Assembly (NCBI RefSeq): GCF_002803845.1
Contig: NZ_CP024985.1
Location: 1,550,001 to 1,614,000 of the forward strand
Source: Streptomyces lavendulae subsp. lavendulae
GTDB taxonomy: Bacteria; Actinomycetota; Actinomycetes; Streptomycetales; Streptomycetaceae
DNA length: 64,000 bases
Direction of reading: 5' to 3'
In this document: piece by piece, positions 54,828-63,591 of the stretch
Position numbering within the stretch: the stretch's first letter is position 1
Layout: each line of letters opens with the position of its first letter
Made by a program: the position numbers and the translations under genes
The notes under the pieces: model-generated
What the model was told of the DNA's origin: nothing
Seen by the model: the letters and a program-made list of their open reading frames with translations, nothing else
The model's database searches: none

Positions 54828-55514
54828 TCAGCCGTTCCCCGAACGCGCCATCTGCCGTAGCACGTCAGGCCGTACGACGACGATCCCGCGCCGCCCCGTC
54901 CGTACGACGCCCCGCTCCCGCAACTGCTTGAGCAGCCGCGCGACCGCCTCGCGCGAGGCTCCCACCGACCCCGCGAGCTCGCTCTGCGTGAGTCCGGCCG
55001 TGACCAGGACGCCGTCCTGGGACTCCTCGCCGTGGGTGCGGATCAGTTCCAGCAGGAGCAGCGCGAGCCGCTCCTGTACGCCGAGGGAGGCGAACTGCAC
55101 GCGCCGCCGGTCGCTGTCACGGGTGCGGTCGGCGGTCAGGGCCAGCAACCTCCTCGCCACGGTGGGCCGTTCGTCGAGAAGGGCGCCGAAACGCTCGGCG
55201 TCGAGGGCGAGCGTTTCGACCCGTTCGAGTGCGGTGACCGTCGCCCCGCGCGGCCGTCCGCTGAGCAGGGCCTGCTCGCCGACGATGTCTCCGGGGCCCC
55301 GGAGGGCGAGGAGCGCCTCGTACCCGTTGGGCGCCGCCGAGGTCACCTTGGCCCAGCCGGAGAGGATGATCAGGACATGCGTCGAGGGTTCGTGCTCCCG
55401 GAGCAGGACCTGTCTCGCGGGGAAGGCCAGGGGACTGCCGCTGCGAAGGAGCGCCTGCCGGTCATCGGCGTCCAAACGTGCCACGAACGGGACTTGGTCC
55501 TCGAACTGCGCCAA
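54828..55514 (-). CDS. Crp/Fnr-family transcriptional regulator
   Basis: A 228-residue regulator. The cyclic-nucleotide-binding domain spans about residues 10-125 and includes the phosphate-binding cassette GDIVGEQALLSGRPRGATVT with the key Glu and Arg. The C-terminal wHTH is GLTQSELAGSVGASREAVAR followed by LLKQLRERGVVRTGRRGIVV. No Fnr-type cysteine cluster is seen. A TTG start is supported by GGGGAG 6 nt upstream. It lies directly upstream of the cyclase-homology operon in the same orientation, with a CRP-like box in between. Confidence 0.92.
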   Translation of the reverse strand: MAQFEDQVPFVARLDADDRQALLRSGSPLAFPARQVLLREHEPSTHVLIILSGWAKVTSAAPNGYEALLALRGPGDIVGEQALLSGRPRGATVTALERVETLALDAERFGALLDERPTVARRLLALTADRTRDSDRRRVQFASLGVQERLALLLLELIRTHGEESQDGVLVTAGLTQSELAGSVGASREAVARLLKQLRERGVVRTGRRGIVVVRPDVLRQMARSGNG

Positions 55515-55632
55515 CTGTCACTCCCCGACTACCCCTTCGGGCCGCGCACGATCACGCGATCAGCCGGGAGGCTAGCGCACCCCGCCCCCGTCCCTGTCCG
55601 CGCCGCCATGGGCCCACGACGGCCGGAAACGC

Positions 55633-55670
55633 CGAGGGGCCGTTTCACATCCCTCTGAAACGGCTCCTCG
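55633..55670. terminator. Orphan terminator-like hairpin resembling the tRNA-Pro one
   Basis: CGAGGGGCCGTTTCA pairs with TGAAACGGCTCCTCG (15 bp with one G-T pair, 8-nt loop). The core GGGGCCGTTTCA/TGAAACGG is the same as the tRNA-Pro terminator at 10377-10410. No gene ends here: it lies between two divergent genes. Confidence 0.7.
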
Positions 55671-55784
55671 ATGTACGAACCAACCGGTCCCCGAGGGGCG
55701 CCATCCGACCCACCTGACCGCCGCACCGGAATCATCCTGCGGATCAGGGTTTCGGACGGAGTGTCTTGGCAAGGTACTTCCACC

Positions 55785-56305
55785 ATGGGCTTATCGCCGG
55801 TTACCGGTCATCCTGCTGTCGCTGTCTTCCGTGAGCCCCGAGGCGGTCGGCCCGCACCGGTGCTGGGTCCACGGGTGGATGCCGAGGCGAAGCGGACCGC
55901 GTGGGTGCTGGCCGGGTTGGCAACCCATGCGAGACCTGTCGAGCGGACCCGCGCGCTGCGGCAGGCCACCGCGACTGCCGGTGAGCGGGTGGCCGCGCTG
56001 TCTGCGCTGGCTCCGGCCGCGGCCGGTGAATCTCACCGGCAGAGTTGGCGGCCCGCGCCCCGGAGCTGGCCGAGGCACGGGGCGCTCTCCTGGAAGCCGA
56101 CATCGTGGACGGTGAACGGCACGTCACCCTCGCGTACTCGATGGTGCGTCTGCGTCGTTCCATCGCTCAGAAACCCGAAGGCCCCGACAACGCCGTCGCC
56201 GAACTGCGGCTCATGCGCCATCGCCGCGCAGCCCGGTACGCCTCGCTGATCCGATTCGGGGACCACTACATCGCCGACGCCGTGGCCGGCCTGCGCCACT
56301 CGTGA
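55785..56305 (+). pseudogene. Hypothetical gene with a 1-nt frameshift
   Basis: The first frame gives MGLSPVTGHPAVAVF, then DAEAKRTAWVLAGLATHARP, and ends at LAPAAAGE. The second frame continues ISPAELAARAPELAEARGAL and LLEADIVDGERHVTLAYSMV to RHS-stop. Restoring one base at about 56030 (GAATC to GAAATC) joins them into a smooth 173-residue helical protein. I do not recognise the family. The next gene starts 41 nt downstream and is also frameshifted, so the two probably formed an operon. Decay, a sequencing error or frameshift regulation are all possible. Confidence 0.55.
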
Positions 56306-56346
56306 GTCCGCGCGTCCGCCGCCCACACCTCCGGCAGGAGACCCCG

Positions 56347-57359
56347 ATGCCCGAGAGACGACGCCCGGCACCACCCGAAGCTCTGCCGTCGCCGCCGACT
56401 GGGCACTTGACCCGGCCGGTGCCGGCGCGTGCGAACGGCCGGCCCGCACCCTGTGCACCGGCGGCCCCGACCAGGTCGACACCCCCGAGTGGGTGGCACG
56501 GGCCCGGGACGCCTGGGAGGACCTTCCGTTCCCGCTGCGCCGTGAGGTGCGCCGGTTTCGAAGGCACTCCGGCCCGAACGGCACCTTGGTGATCGGCGGC
56601 CTTCCCGTCGATCAGCGGGCCCTGCCCGCGACACCGGCCGTACCCGGCTCGGTCCAGCCCCGGGCCACCGTCTCGGCGGCGGTGCTCACCATGGTGGCCT
56701 GCGGGCTCGGCGAGCCCCTCGCCTACCGGGCAGAGAAATCCGGCTCCCTTGTGCAGGACGTCGTGCCCGTCCCCGGGCAGGAGAGCTTCCACGGCAACGC
56801 CGGATCGGTGCCGCTGTCCTTCCACACCGAGAACGGCTTCCATCCCCACCCACCGGACTATGTGATCTCCCTGTGCCTCCGCGCCGACCACGACCGGATC
56901 GCCGGCATGCGCGTCGCCGGCATCCGCCAAGCGCTGCCGCTCCTCACCCCAGCCAGTCGCCAGGCCCTGTTCGCACCGGAGTTCGTCACCACACCACCGC
57001 CTTCCTTCAGCCCCGACGCTGCCGCGAACAAGTCCGGCGTCGAGCCCCGACCGGTGCTGTCGGGAGCGGTCGAGGATCCCGACATCCGGATGGCCCAACT
57101 CGTCACCACCCCGCTCACCCCTCGGGCCGCCGCGGCGCTGACCGCATTCGGCCGCGCCTGCGAGGTGACCGCCCGCACCCTGTGCCTGAATCCGGGCGAC
57201 CTGGTCATCATCGACAACCGCGTCACCGTCCACGGCCGCACCGCCTTCCACCCCCGTTGCGACGGAGCAGACCGCTGGCTGCAACGCACCTACGTCACCA
57301 CCGACCTGCCCCGCTCCCGGGACCACCGCCCCCACGACGGCCACGTACTCGCCCGCTGA
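56347..57359 (+). pseudogene. VioC/clavaminate-synthase-like oxygenase with 2-nt frameshift
   Basis: This is a Fe(II)/2-oxoglutarate oxygenase of the TauD/CAS-like (AsnO, VioC) branch. Iron ligands are His and Glu in LSFHTENGFHPHPPDYV and the distal His in DNRVTVHGRTAFHP; the 2-oxoglutarate Arg is in DRWLQRTYV. The ATG at 56347 has AGGAG about 6 nt upstream but is out of frame with the body. Removing one AG from GAGAGACG (56353-56358) gives MPETTPGTTRSSAVAADWAL and an intact 336-residue enzyme. As it stands the only in-frame start is GTG 56493, which would lose about 50 residues. Confidence 0.8.
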
Positions 57360-57630
57360 CCACCTCCAGTCCGTCGGGTAGGTGTTCACGTACGCGGGGC
57401 GAGGTACGACCCGGCGGTCTGCCCGTCGAGCCGGACACGCGGGGGGGAGGAGAGAGCTGGGCGGCCTCGCCCGGATCGCAGGCGTCCGGTCCGACCCACC
57501 CGGACTGATTGTCGGGGAACTCACTCCTTCCGGTAGCGGAGACCGCCTCACCGTCACGCCTCTCTCCCGGCACGGTTACCTAGAAGCACTCATTGAGCCA
57601 GGCCCGGGGTCGACGGGCCGCTGAAGACAG

Positions 57631-58173
57631 GTGACGGAATTGCGAACTGAGGCCGCCAAGCGGGTCGAGCTCGTCTTCTCCCTCTTCGACGCCAATGGCA
57701 ACGGAGTCATCGGCTCCGACGACTTCGACCTCATGACGGGCCGCGTTCTGGAGGCGGCCGTCGCATCGGACGACGGCGCCAAGGCCGCGATCCGGGCCGC
57801 GTTCCGCCGCTACTGGACGACGCTGGCCACTGAACTGGACGCCAACGGCGACGGTGTGATCACGGTCGACGAGTTTCGTCCGTTCGTGCTCGACCCCAAG
57901 CGCTTCGGTCCCACGATCACCGAATTCGCCGAGGCGCTCGCCGCACTTGGCGACCCCGACAAGGACGGCCTGATCGAGCGCCCGCTCTTCGAATCGCTGA
58001 TGACGGCGATCGGCTTCGAGAAGGCGAACATCCACGCGCTCTTCGACGCCTTCGGCCCGGACGCCGAAGACCGCATCACCGTGGCCACGTGGGCCGCCGG
58101 CATCGAGGACTACTACGCGCCGGACCTGGCCGGGATCCCGGGCGACCAGCTGGTGGCTGCCCAGGCCGTCTGA
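57631..58173 (+). CDS. EF-hand calcium-binding protein (calerythrin-like)
   Basis: A 180-residue cytoplasmic protein with four EF-hand positions. Loops 1 to 3 are DANGNGVIGSDDF, DANGDGVITVDEF and DPDKDGLIERPLF; the fourth (GPDAEDRITVATW) lacks several ligands. The overall size and layout resemble calerythrin and streptomycete CabC/CabD-type proteins, which buffer or sense calcium during development. The GTG start at VTELRTEAAKRVELVFSLF is where the conserved first helix begins. The preceding 271 nt hold no recognised gene. Confidence 0.9.
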   Translation: MTELRTEAAKRVELVFSLFDANGNGVIGSDDFDLMTGRVLEAAVASDDGAKAAIRAAFRRYWTTLATELDANGDGVITVDEFRPFVLDPKRFGPTITEFAEALAALGDPDKDGLIERPLFESLMTAIGFEKANIHALFDAFGPDAEDRITVATWAAGIEDYYAPDLAGIPGDQLVAAQAV

Positions 58174-58273
58174 CGAGGCCCGTCAGCGGCTGTCCGGGGG
58201 GGGGCGGGCGCTCGTTCATCATGGAGCGCCCGCCCGCGGCCCTGTGCGGACGTCGTCGTGAGCGCTGCGGACG

Positions 58274-59188
58274 TCATGACCGGGGCTTGTGCGCCTTGTG
58301 CGCGAACACCCACCGGTTTCCCTCCAGCGCGTCGTTCGGCGCGGGGAGGGGGCCACGTCGGTGCCGGCGGCTGAAGTCGAAGGGCGTGTGCATCGAGGTG
58401 GACCAGCCCTTGGCCGCCAGGTCGCCCGCGGAGTCGGGTCGTGGGCCGGTGTCGAAGAGGTGGAGCAGATCGATGCCGATCTGTTCGCGCGTCGCCGTGT
58501 AGATCGGGCTGTCGCGGTACGCCAGCAGGTCCTTCTCCAACTTGGCCTCGAAGGCCAGAGCACTGCCTCCGGTGGTCAGCCTGTCCACCGTGTCGATGAG
58601 GTTCGTCTCGGCTGTGCTCGGCAGGTAGAAGAGGAGACCCTCGGCCAGCCAGACGCTCGGCACGGCCGGATCGAAGCCGACGGTGGTCAGCGCGGTGACC
58701 CAGTCCGCGCGCAGGTCGACCGGCACGGGTACGCGCTTCACCTTCGGGGCGGCCGACAGGTCCGTGAGCACCTGCTGCTTGAAGGCCAGCACGCCCGCTC
58801 TGTCGATCTCGAAGACCACCACGTCGGATGGCCAGTCCAGCCGGAAGGCGCGCGTGTCCAACCCCGCTCCCAGCAGCACGACTTGGCGGACGTTCGTACG
58901 GACCGACCGGAGGAGGAAGTCGTCGAGGACCCTGGTCCGCAGGCCGAAGTAGCGGGCGAACCGGCCCCACAGTGGGTTGTCGTCCCCGTCCGGAACCTGC
59001 TCGATACGGACCGGCCAGTCCGTGCATGCCGGGGCGGCGCGCACGAAGTGTTCCGCGTAGACGTCCTGGGCCAGGCTGTCGTGGCGGTAGGTCTCGATCG
59101 CCCGTGCCGCGGCGACCAGGAGGGCGGTCAGGCCCACACCTCCGTCCACGCCTTCCACGTCTGTCTGCTGCGGCGCCGCGCCGGTCAT
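58274..59188 (-). CDS. TIGR00027 family SAM-dependent methyltransferase
   Basis: A 304-residue methyltransferase of the TIGR00027 (leucine-carboxyl-methyltransferase-like) group. It shows LTALLVAAARAIETYRHDSL, the SAM loop VVLLGAGLDTRAFRLDWPS, VFEIDRAGVLAFKQ with the acidic ribose ligand, and SVWLAEGLLFYLPSTAE. The ATG follows GGAGGA. It lies 80 nt after the alcohol dehydrogenase and ends the mfnB-led minus-strand series, so it may methylate a carboxyl or hydroxyl of that pathway's product. Confidence 0.92.
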   Translation of the reverse strand: MTGAAPQQTDVEGVDGGVGLTALLVAAARAIETYRHDSLAQDVYAEHFVRAAPACTDWPVRIEQVPDGDDNPLWGRFARYFGLRTRVLDDFLLRSVRTNVRQVVLLGAGLDTRAFRLDWPSDVVVFEIDRAGVLAFKQQVLTDLSAAPKVKRVPVPVDLRADWVTALTTVGFDPAVPSVWLAEGLLFYLPSTAETNLIDTVDRLTTGGSALAFEAKLEKDLLAYRDSPIYTATREQIGIDLLHLFDTGPRPDSAGDLAAKGWSTSMHTPFDFSRRHRRGPLPAPNDALEGNRWVFAHKAHKPRS

Positions 59189-59268
59189 GTTTCCTCCGTT
59201 GGCGGGAAGGGGGAGTACGAGGTGTCCACTTGCCGGACGGGACGGGTCCGCGGTGCCGCGTGCCTCGC

Positions 59269-60375
59269 TCACCGGCTTGTTCTTTCCGGGAGCAGGACGG
59301 GTTTGACCACGCGGCCGGCGTCGCAGTCGCGTTCGGCCTCGTTGATGTCGGCCAGCGGGTAGGTGCGGATCAGCTGGTCGAAGGGGAAGCGGCCGGCCTG
59401 CCAGAGCCCGGTCAGCCTGGGTATCAGCAGTCCGGGTACGGCGTCCCCTTCGCAGATGTGGCGAATGCTGCGGCCTCGGTCGAGCGTGCCGGGTTCGAGC
59501 GGCAGCGCGGTGTGGAGGCGTGCCACCAGGCCGAGGCTGCCGGTGGGGCGCAGTGCTTGGAGCGCGTTGTTGATGAGCGGGGCCGAGGCCGTGGTGTCCA
59601 AGGCGTACTGTGCGCCGCCGTCGGTCAGCCGTCGGATCCGTTCGGGCAGTCCGGCCGTTCCGGCGGGCAGTGCGATCGCGCCGAAGCGTTCGGCCAGGGC
59701 GAGCCGTTGGGGATGCCGGTCGACGGCCACGGTCAGTGCGCCGGCGGCGGTGGCCGCCATCACCGCGGCCAGGCCCACGGCTCCGGCGCCGAGGACCGTC
59801 AGGGTGTCGCCGGGGCCTGCGCCGAAGGTGTTCAGCACGGCTCCGGCGCCGGTGAGGAAGCCGCATCCGAGGGGCCCGAGCAGTTCGATCGGGAGTGCGG
59901 GGTCGACCCGGACGGCGTTGCGGGCCGGGACGAGCGCGTACTCGGCGAACGAGGACTGTCCGAACCAACGGGGGGCCAGCGCTTTCCCGGTCGCGTCCGT
60001 GAGCCGCGGCGGTACCTCCTCGCGTCCTCCGAAGAGGTTCAGGGAGGCGAAGGAGTCGCAGTAGGCGGGGGCCGCGCCGCGGCAGTTGCGGCAGTGTCCG
60101 CAGGAGTCGAAGCTCAGCACGACGTGGTCACCCACGTCGATCGTGGTGTCAGGGCCGCTGCCCGTCCGCACCACGACCCCGGCGCCCTCGTGGCCCAGGA
60201 CGGCCGGCAGGGGGCTGCGGCCGGCGGATCGCCGGACCGCGAGATCGGTCCGGCACATCCCGGTGCCTGCGATCTCGACCAGGATCTCGTCGGCGGCGGG
60301 TTCCGTCCGCAGGGCCACCTCCTCGACCGTGAACGGGTCCTCGTACGAGTGCAGCACGGCCGCCTGGAACCTCAT
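59269..60375 (-). CDS. Zinc alcohol dehydrogenase, aryl-alcohol type
   Basis: A 368-residue MDR dehydrogenase. TGMCRTDLAVRR and GHEGAGVVV contain catalytic zinc ligands, SCGHCRNCRGAAPAYC is the four-Cys structural site, LGPLGCGFLTGAGAVLN is characteristic of benzyl/aryl-alcohol dehydrogenases, and LTVLGAGAVGLAAV with the acidic residue in TVAVDRHPQR suggests NAD. An AGGAGG site lies 7 nt before the ATG. Only 2 nt separate it from the aldehyde dehydrogenase stop, so both act on successive oxidation states of one substrate, possibly a hydroxymethyl furan. Confidence 0.92.
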   Translation of the reverse strand: MRFQAAVLHSYEDPFTVEEVALRTEPAADEILVEIAGTGMCRTDLAVRRSAGRSPLPAVLGHEGAGVVVRTGSGPDTTIDVGDHVVLSFDSCGHCRNCRGAAPAYCDSFASLNLFGGREEVPPRLTDATGKALAPRWFGQSSFAEYALVPARNAVRVDPALPIELLGPLGCGFLTGAGAVLNTFGAGPGDTLTVLGAGAVGLAAVMAATAAGALTVAVDRHPQRLALAERFGAIALPAGTAGLPERIRRLTDGGAQYALDTTASAPLINNALQALRPTGSLGLVARLHTALPLEPGTLDRGRSIRHICEGDAVPGLLIPRLTGLWQAGRFPFDQLIRTYPLADINEAERDCDAGRVVKPVLLPERTSR

Positions 60376-60377
60376 CG

Positions 60378-61781
60378 TCACACCTCCTGCGGGCGGTGGA
60401 CGACGAACGGCCGGAGGTTGCCGTAGAGCCCCCACGGTCCGCCCGCGACGCCGACTCCGCTGTCCTTGACCCCTGCGAAGGGCTGGGCGAGGGACAGTTC
60501 GGCATGGTGGTTGATCCAGGCCGTGCCGCATTCGAGCCGGTCGGCCACCGTCTCGGCCTGGTCGAGATCGGTGCCCCATACGGAGCCGCCAAGGCCGAAG
60601 CCGGTGCTGTTGGCCGCGTCGACGGCTTCGTCGAGGCTCCGGTACGGCAGCACGGGCAGAACCGGTCCGAACTGTTCCTCGGTCACCACCGGACTGCCGG
60701 GCAGGACGTCGGTGAGGATCGTGGGAGCGAAGAAGTATCCCGGCCCGTCCAGCCGGTGGCCGCCCCACGCCGCCCGGGCGCCGTCCGCCAGAGCCTGCTC
60801 CGTGACCTGTTCCACCCGGGCCAGCTGCCGGGCGTTGTTGACCGGTCCCAGCCGGGTTCCGGGATCGAGGCCGGGCCCGACGGCGACGGTCTTCGCGCGC
60901 TGGGCCAGGGCTTCGACGACCTCGGCGTGGAGCCGGGCCGGGACGTAGACCCGTTTGACCGCCATACAGACCTGCCCGCAGTTGCGGAACGCCGCCCAGA
61001 ACAGCCGGTCCGCGATCCGGTCCACGTCGACGTCATCCAGCAGGAGGGCGGCGTCGTTGCCGCCCAGCTCCAGGGTGACCCGGGCGAGCGAGGCCGCCGC
61101 CGCTCCGGCGACGGCCCGCCCGGTCGGCACCGAACCCGTGAAGGTGACGTGACGGATGCCCGGGTGGGACGCGAGGCGGGCACCGAGGGGTTCACGGCCT
61201 GTGACGACGGTCAGCACGTCCTCGGGCAGGGCTGTGGCGAGGACGGAGCCGAGCATCCGGGTGGCGAGCGGAGTGAACGGCGACGGTTTGAGGACCACGG
61301 TGTTGCCCGCCGCGAGCGCGGGCGCGAACTTCGCCGCCGCGAGCTGGAGGGGAAAGTTCCACGGCACGATCGCGGCGACGGGGCCGAGTGGGCGCCAGCG
61401 GACCTCGCTGTGTACGGGCCTGCCGTCGTCGATCCGGCGGGTCCGGGGGGCCAGGTCGGCGAAGTAGCGCAGCCGTGCCGCGGTACGGGCGATCTCCGCG
61501 TACGACTCGGCCAGGGGCTTGCCCTGTTCCCGGGTGAGCAACCGGGCGAGGTCGTCGCCGGCCGTCTCCACGGCGTCGGCCGCGCCGCGCAACGCGGCGG
61601 TGCGGGCGGCGGGGTCGGCGCGCCAGCCGTGCCAGGCCCGCTGGGCGCGGGCGACCACGTCGTCCAGCTCGCCCGGCTGCTGGTCGGGGGCCTCGTCGAA
61701 GGTCTCCCCGGTGGCCGGGTCGACGACCGGGAAACGTACGGCCTCGCGTCCGGAGGCGCTGCCTGCCTCAGGCGTCGGCAT
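60378..61781 (-). CDS. Aldehyde dehydrogenase
   Basis: A 467-residue NAD(P)-dependent aldehyde dehydrogenase. The catalytic Glu is in RVTLELGGNDAALLLDD and the nucleophile Cys in FRNCGQVCMAVKRVYV. The NAD-binding FTGSVPTGRAVA and the PWNFPLQLAAAKFAPALAAG block are standard, as is EEQFGPVLPVLPY. The ATG starts 8 nt after the mfnB stop. The specificity group is unclear (succinate-semialdehyde/aryl-type). In context it would oxidise the aldehyde group of the MfnB-derived furan, an inference. Confidence 0.93.
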   Translation of the reverse strand: MPTPEAGSASGREAVRFPVVDPATGETFDEAPDQQPGELDDVVARAQRAWHGWRADPAARTAALRGAADAVETAGDDLARLLTREQGKPLAESYAEIARTAARLRYFADLAPRTRRIDDGRPVHSEVRWRPLGPVAAIVPWNFPLQLAAAKFAPALAAGNTVVLKPSPFTPLATRMLGSVLATALPEDVLTVVTGREPLGARLASHPGIRHVTFTGSVPTGRAVAGAAAASLARVTLELGGNDAALLLDDVDVDRIADRLFWAAFRNCGQVCMAVKRVYVPARLHAEVVEALAQRAKTVAVGPGLDPGTRLGPVNNARQLARVEQVTEQALADGARAAWGGHRLDGPGYFFAPTILTDVLPGSPVVTEEQFGPVLPVLPYRSLDEAVDAANSTGFGLGGSVWGTDLDQAETVADRLECGTAWINHHAELSLAQPFAGVKDSGVGVAGGPWGLYGNLRPFVVHRPQEV

Positions 61782-61789
61782 GCCGGCCG

Positions 61790-62566
61790 TCAGTTCACGG
61801 CGGGCACGCCGACGGCGTGCTCCCGGGCATGCCGGTCCATCTCCGCCCGGAAGGCGGCCACCAGATGCGGCTGAATCCGCCCGGCGTTGCGGTCGCCGCC
61901 CTCGCAGACCGCTCCCCGCACGCCCACGATGTCCGTACCCATGTGGGTCAGCGGACCGAGGTCGGCCTGCGTGACACTGCCCGCGAGGGCCGCGAGCAGA
62001 CCGGAGGTGTGGGCCAGCCGTACGAACTCGGCACAGACCTCTGGAGGAACGTGGTCGAACAGCCGCGTTCCGTCCTTGATAGCGGTGTCGAGCATGGCCG
62101 CGTCGGCACCGGAGCGGGCGGCGATGTCGGGCACGGCGAGCGGGTTGACGCAGCCGATGCGGTGGGCGTCGGCGTAGCCGGAGGCGACGACGAGGGCGTC
62201 GGGGCGGTGATCCTTCACCGCTCGGACGACCGCGCGCATGACCTCGATGCCCTGATCGGGCGTGGTGCATCCGTAGAGGCCGACCTTGATGTACGTGGCG
62301 CCGGAGACGACAGCGCCGAGTGCGGCCTGCGCCACTGTGCCGGGCTTGTAAGGGACATCTCCCACGGTGGCGGACACGGGCTTGTCCGCCGGCACCGCGT
62401 CGCGGATCTCCCGGATGACCCAGGGGAAGTTGGCGCCGAGCGAGCCCTCGTCGGGCTTCTTGACGTCGACGATGTCGAGGTGCTCCGCCGCCTTCGCGCA
62501 GTCGAGGGCTTCCTCGACGCTGTCCGGGGAGATGAGAAGCAACACCGTGAGCTCCTTCTGTCGCAT
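61790..62566 (-). CDS. mfnB: (5-formylfuran-3-yl)methyl phosphate synthase (MfnB-like)
   Basis: A 258-residue TIM-barrel protein of the MfnB/DUF556 family. [20 protein letters not shown], then the hallmark [20 protein letters not shown] with a catalytic Lys, then [20 protein letters not shown] with a second Lys, [11 protein letters not shown], and [19 protein letters not shown] with a catalytic Asp. In methanogens MfnB condenses two glyceraldehyde-3-phosphates into the furan aldehyde phosphate of methanofuran. The ATG (MRQKEL) is taken; GTG two codons earlier is possible. It leads an operon with aldehyde and alcohol dehydrogenases and a methyltransferase. Confidence 0.92.
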   Translation of the reverse strand: MRQKELTVLLLISPDSVEEALDCAKAAEHLDIVDVKKPDEGSLGANFPWVIREIRDAVPADKPVSATVGDVPYKPGTVAQAALGAVVSGATYIKVGLYGCTTPDQGIEVMRAVVRAVKDHRPDALVVASGYADAHRIGCVNPLAVPDIAARSGADAAMLDTAIKDGTRLFDHVPPEVCAEFVRLAHTSGLLAALAGSVTQADLGPLTHMGTDIVGVRGAVCEGGDRNAGRIQPHLVAAFRAEMDRHAREHAVGVPAVN

Positions 62567-63054
62567 GTCCACCTGGCCGAGGACAGGGGGTGCGGATCAC
62601 CTGGTTCATGTGCGGTGCGCTCATCATTTCCACCACCTGTGGTCACCGGTAGGGCGTGCAGAGTATTCGCGGGGCGCTCACGCTCACGTGCAGTGCGCCG
62701 CATATACCGGAGAGAAACGGGACGCTGCGGGCGCGGGAAGCCGGGGCTCCAGTCCCTGGCGCCCCAGGAGGGACAGGGCTTCGACTCGACAGGCCAACCC
62801 CCAGTCCCACCGCGGCCACCGTCGCCGGAACGGAGGATCTGGACGGCCGAGGAAGCTGCCCGCTTCCTCGCGTACTGCCACCGGGCCGACCCCGAGACGG
62901 CCGACCGGTTCGTCGCCCCGACCGGGGGCACCCTTTCTGCACGGCGGTGTCTGCCTGGGTCTCCCCGGTTCCCCACCCGGATCCGGGCAGAGGACCGACG
63001 AGTTGGCTCGTGTCATCGAAGCGCACCCAGGCACGTTCTGGGAGCTTGGAGGGC
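62567..63054. other. 488-nt gap holding mfnB promoter and integrase debris
   Basis: The left part should contain the minus-strand mfnB promoter and the right part the ribosome site of the isochorismatase-family gene. Apart from an integrase-like remnant at 62770-62940 I see no gene, clear repeat or hairpin. Confidence 0.6.
62770..62940 (+). pseudogene. Tyrosine-recombinase/integrase remnant
   Basis: One frame encodes PPSPERRIWTAEEAARFLAY followed by CHRADPETADRFVAPTGGT. This resembles the hinge of actinobacterial phage-type integrases, where the core-binding domain ends with a (V/I)WT-x-E-x(A)-x-x-FL motif before the catalytic domain. The catalytic R-H-R-Y residues are absent and the frame dies soon after. 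It is a short decayed piece, so the assignment is tentative. Confidence 0.45.
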
Positions 63055-63591
63055 ATGGCGAAGACCGCGGTTGTCATCATCGACATGCTGAACACGTACG
63101 ACCATCAGGACGCAGATGCACTGGTCCCCTCCGTCGAGCAGGCCCTGCCCGCCATGATCCGCCTGCTGGAAGAAGCTCGCCGACGCGGACTGCCGGTGAT
63201 CTACGTCAACGACAACTTCGGGAAATGGCGTTCCCACCACGGCGAGATCCTGGAAGCCGCCCTCACCGGCCCCCACGCCCACCTGGTCGAACCCCTGCGG
63301 CCGGACGAGGACTCCTACTTCATCGTCAAGGCGCGCCATTCCGCCTTTTACGAGACCCCCCTCGCATACCTGCTGGGAACATTGGGAGTCGGCCACCTCG
63401 TGCTGTGCGGGCAGGTGACCGAACAGTGCGTGCTGTACTCCGCGCTCGATGCCCACATCAGGCACCTGTCCGTCACCGTCGCCCGCGACGCCGTCGCTCA
63501 CATCCACCCCGACCTGGCCGACGCCGCCGTGAACATGATGGAGATCAACATGGCGGCCCGCATCGTGCCCGCGGCAGAGGCCTTCACCTGA
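63055..63591 (+). CDS. Isochorismatase-family cysteine hydrolase
   Basis: A 178-residue alpha/beta hydrolase of the isochorismatase/nicotinamidase fold. The catalytic Asp is in AVVIIDMLNTY, the Lys in YFIVKARHSAFYETPL, and the nucleophile Cys in CGQVTEQCVLYSALDA with the preceding cis-peptide. GLPVIYVNDNFGKWRSH is a family strand-loop. The exact substrate is unknown. The ATG follows TTGGAGGGC. It stands alone on the plus strand, divergent from mfnB. Confidence 0.92.
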   Translation: MAKTAVVIIDMLNTYDHQDADALVPSVEQALPAMIRLLEEARRRGLPVIYVNDNFGKWRSHHGEILEAALTGPHAHLVEPLRPDEDSYFIVKARHSAFYETPLAYLLGTLGVGHLVLCGQVTEQCVLYSALDAHIRHLSVTVARDAVAHIHPDLADAAVNMMEINMAARIVPAAEAFT

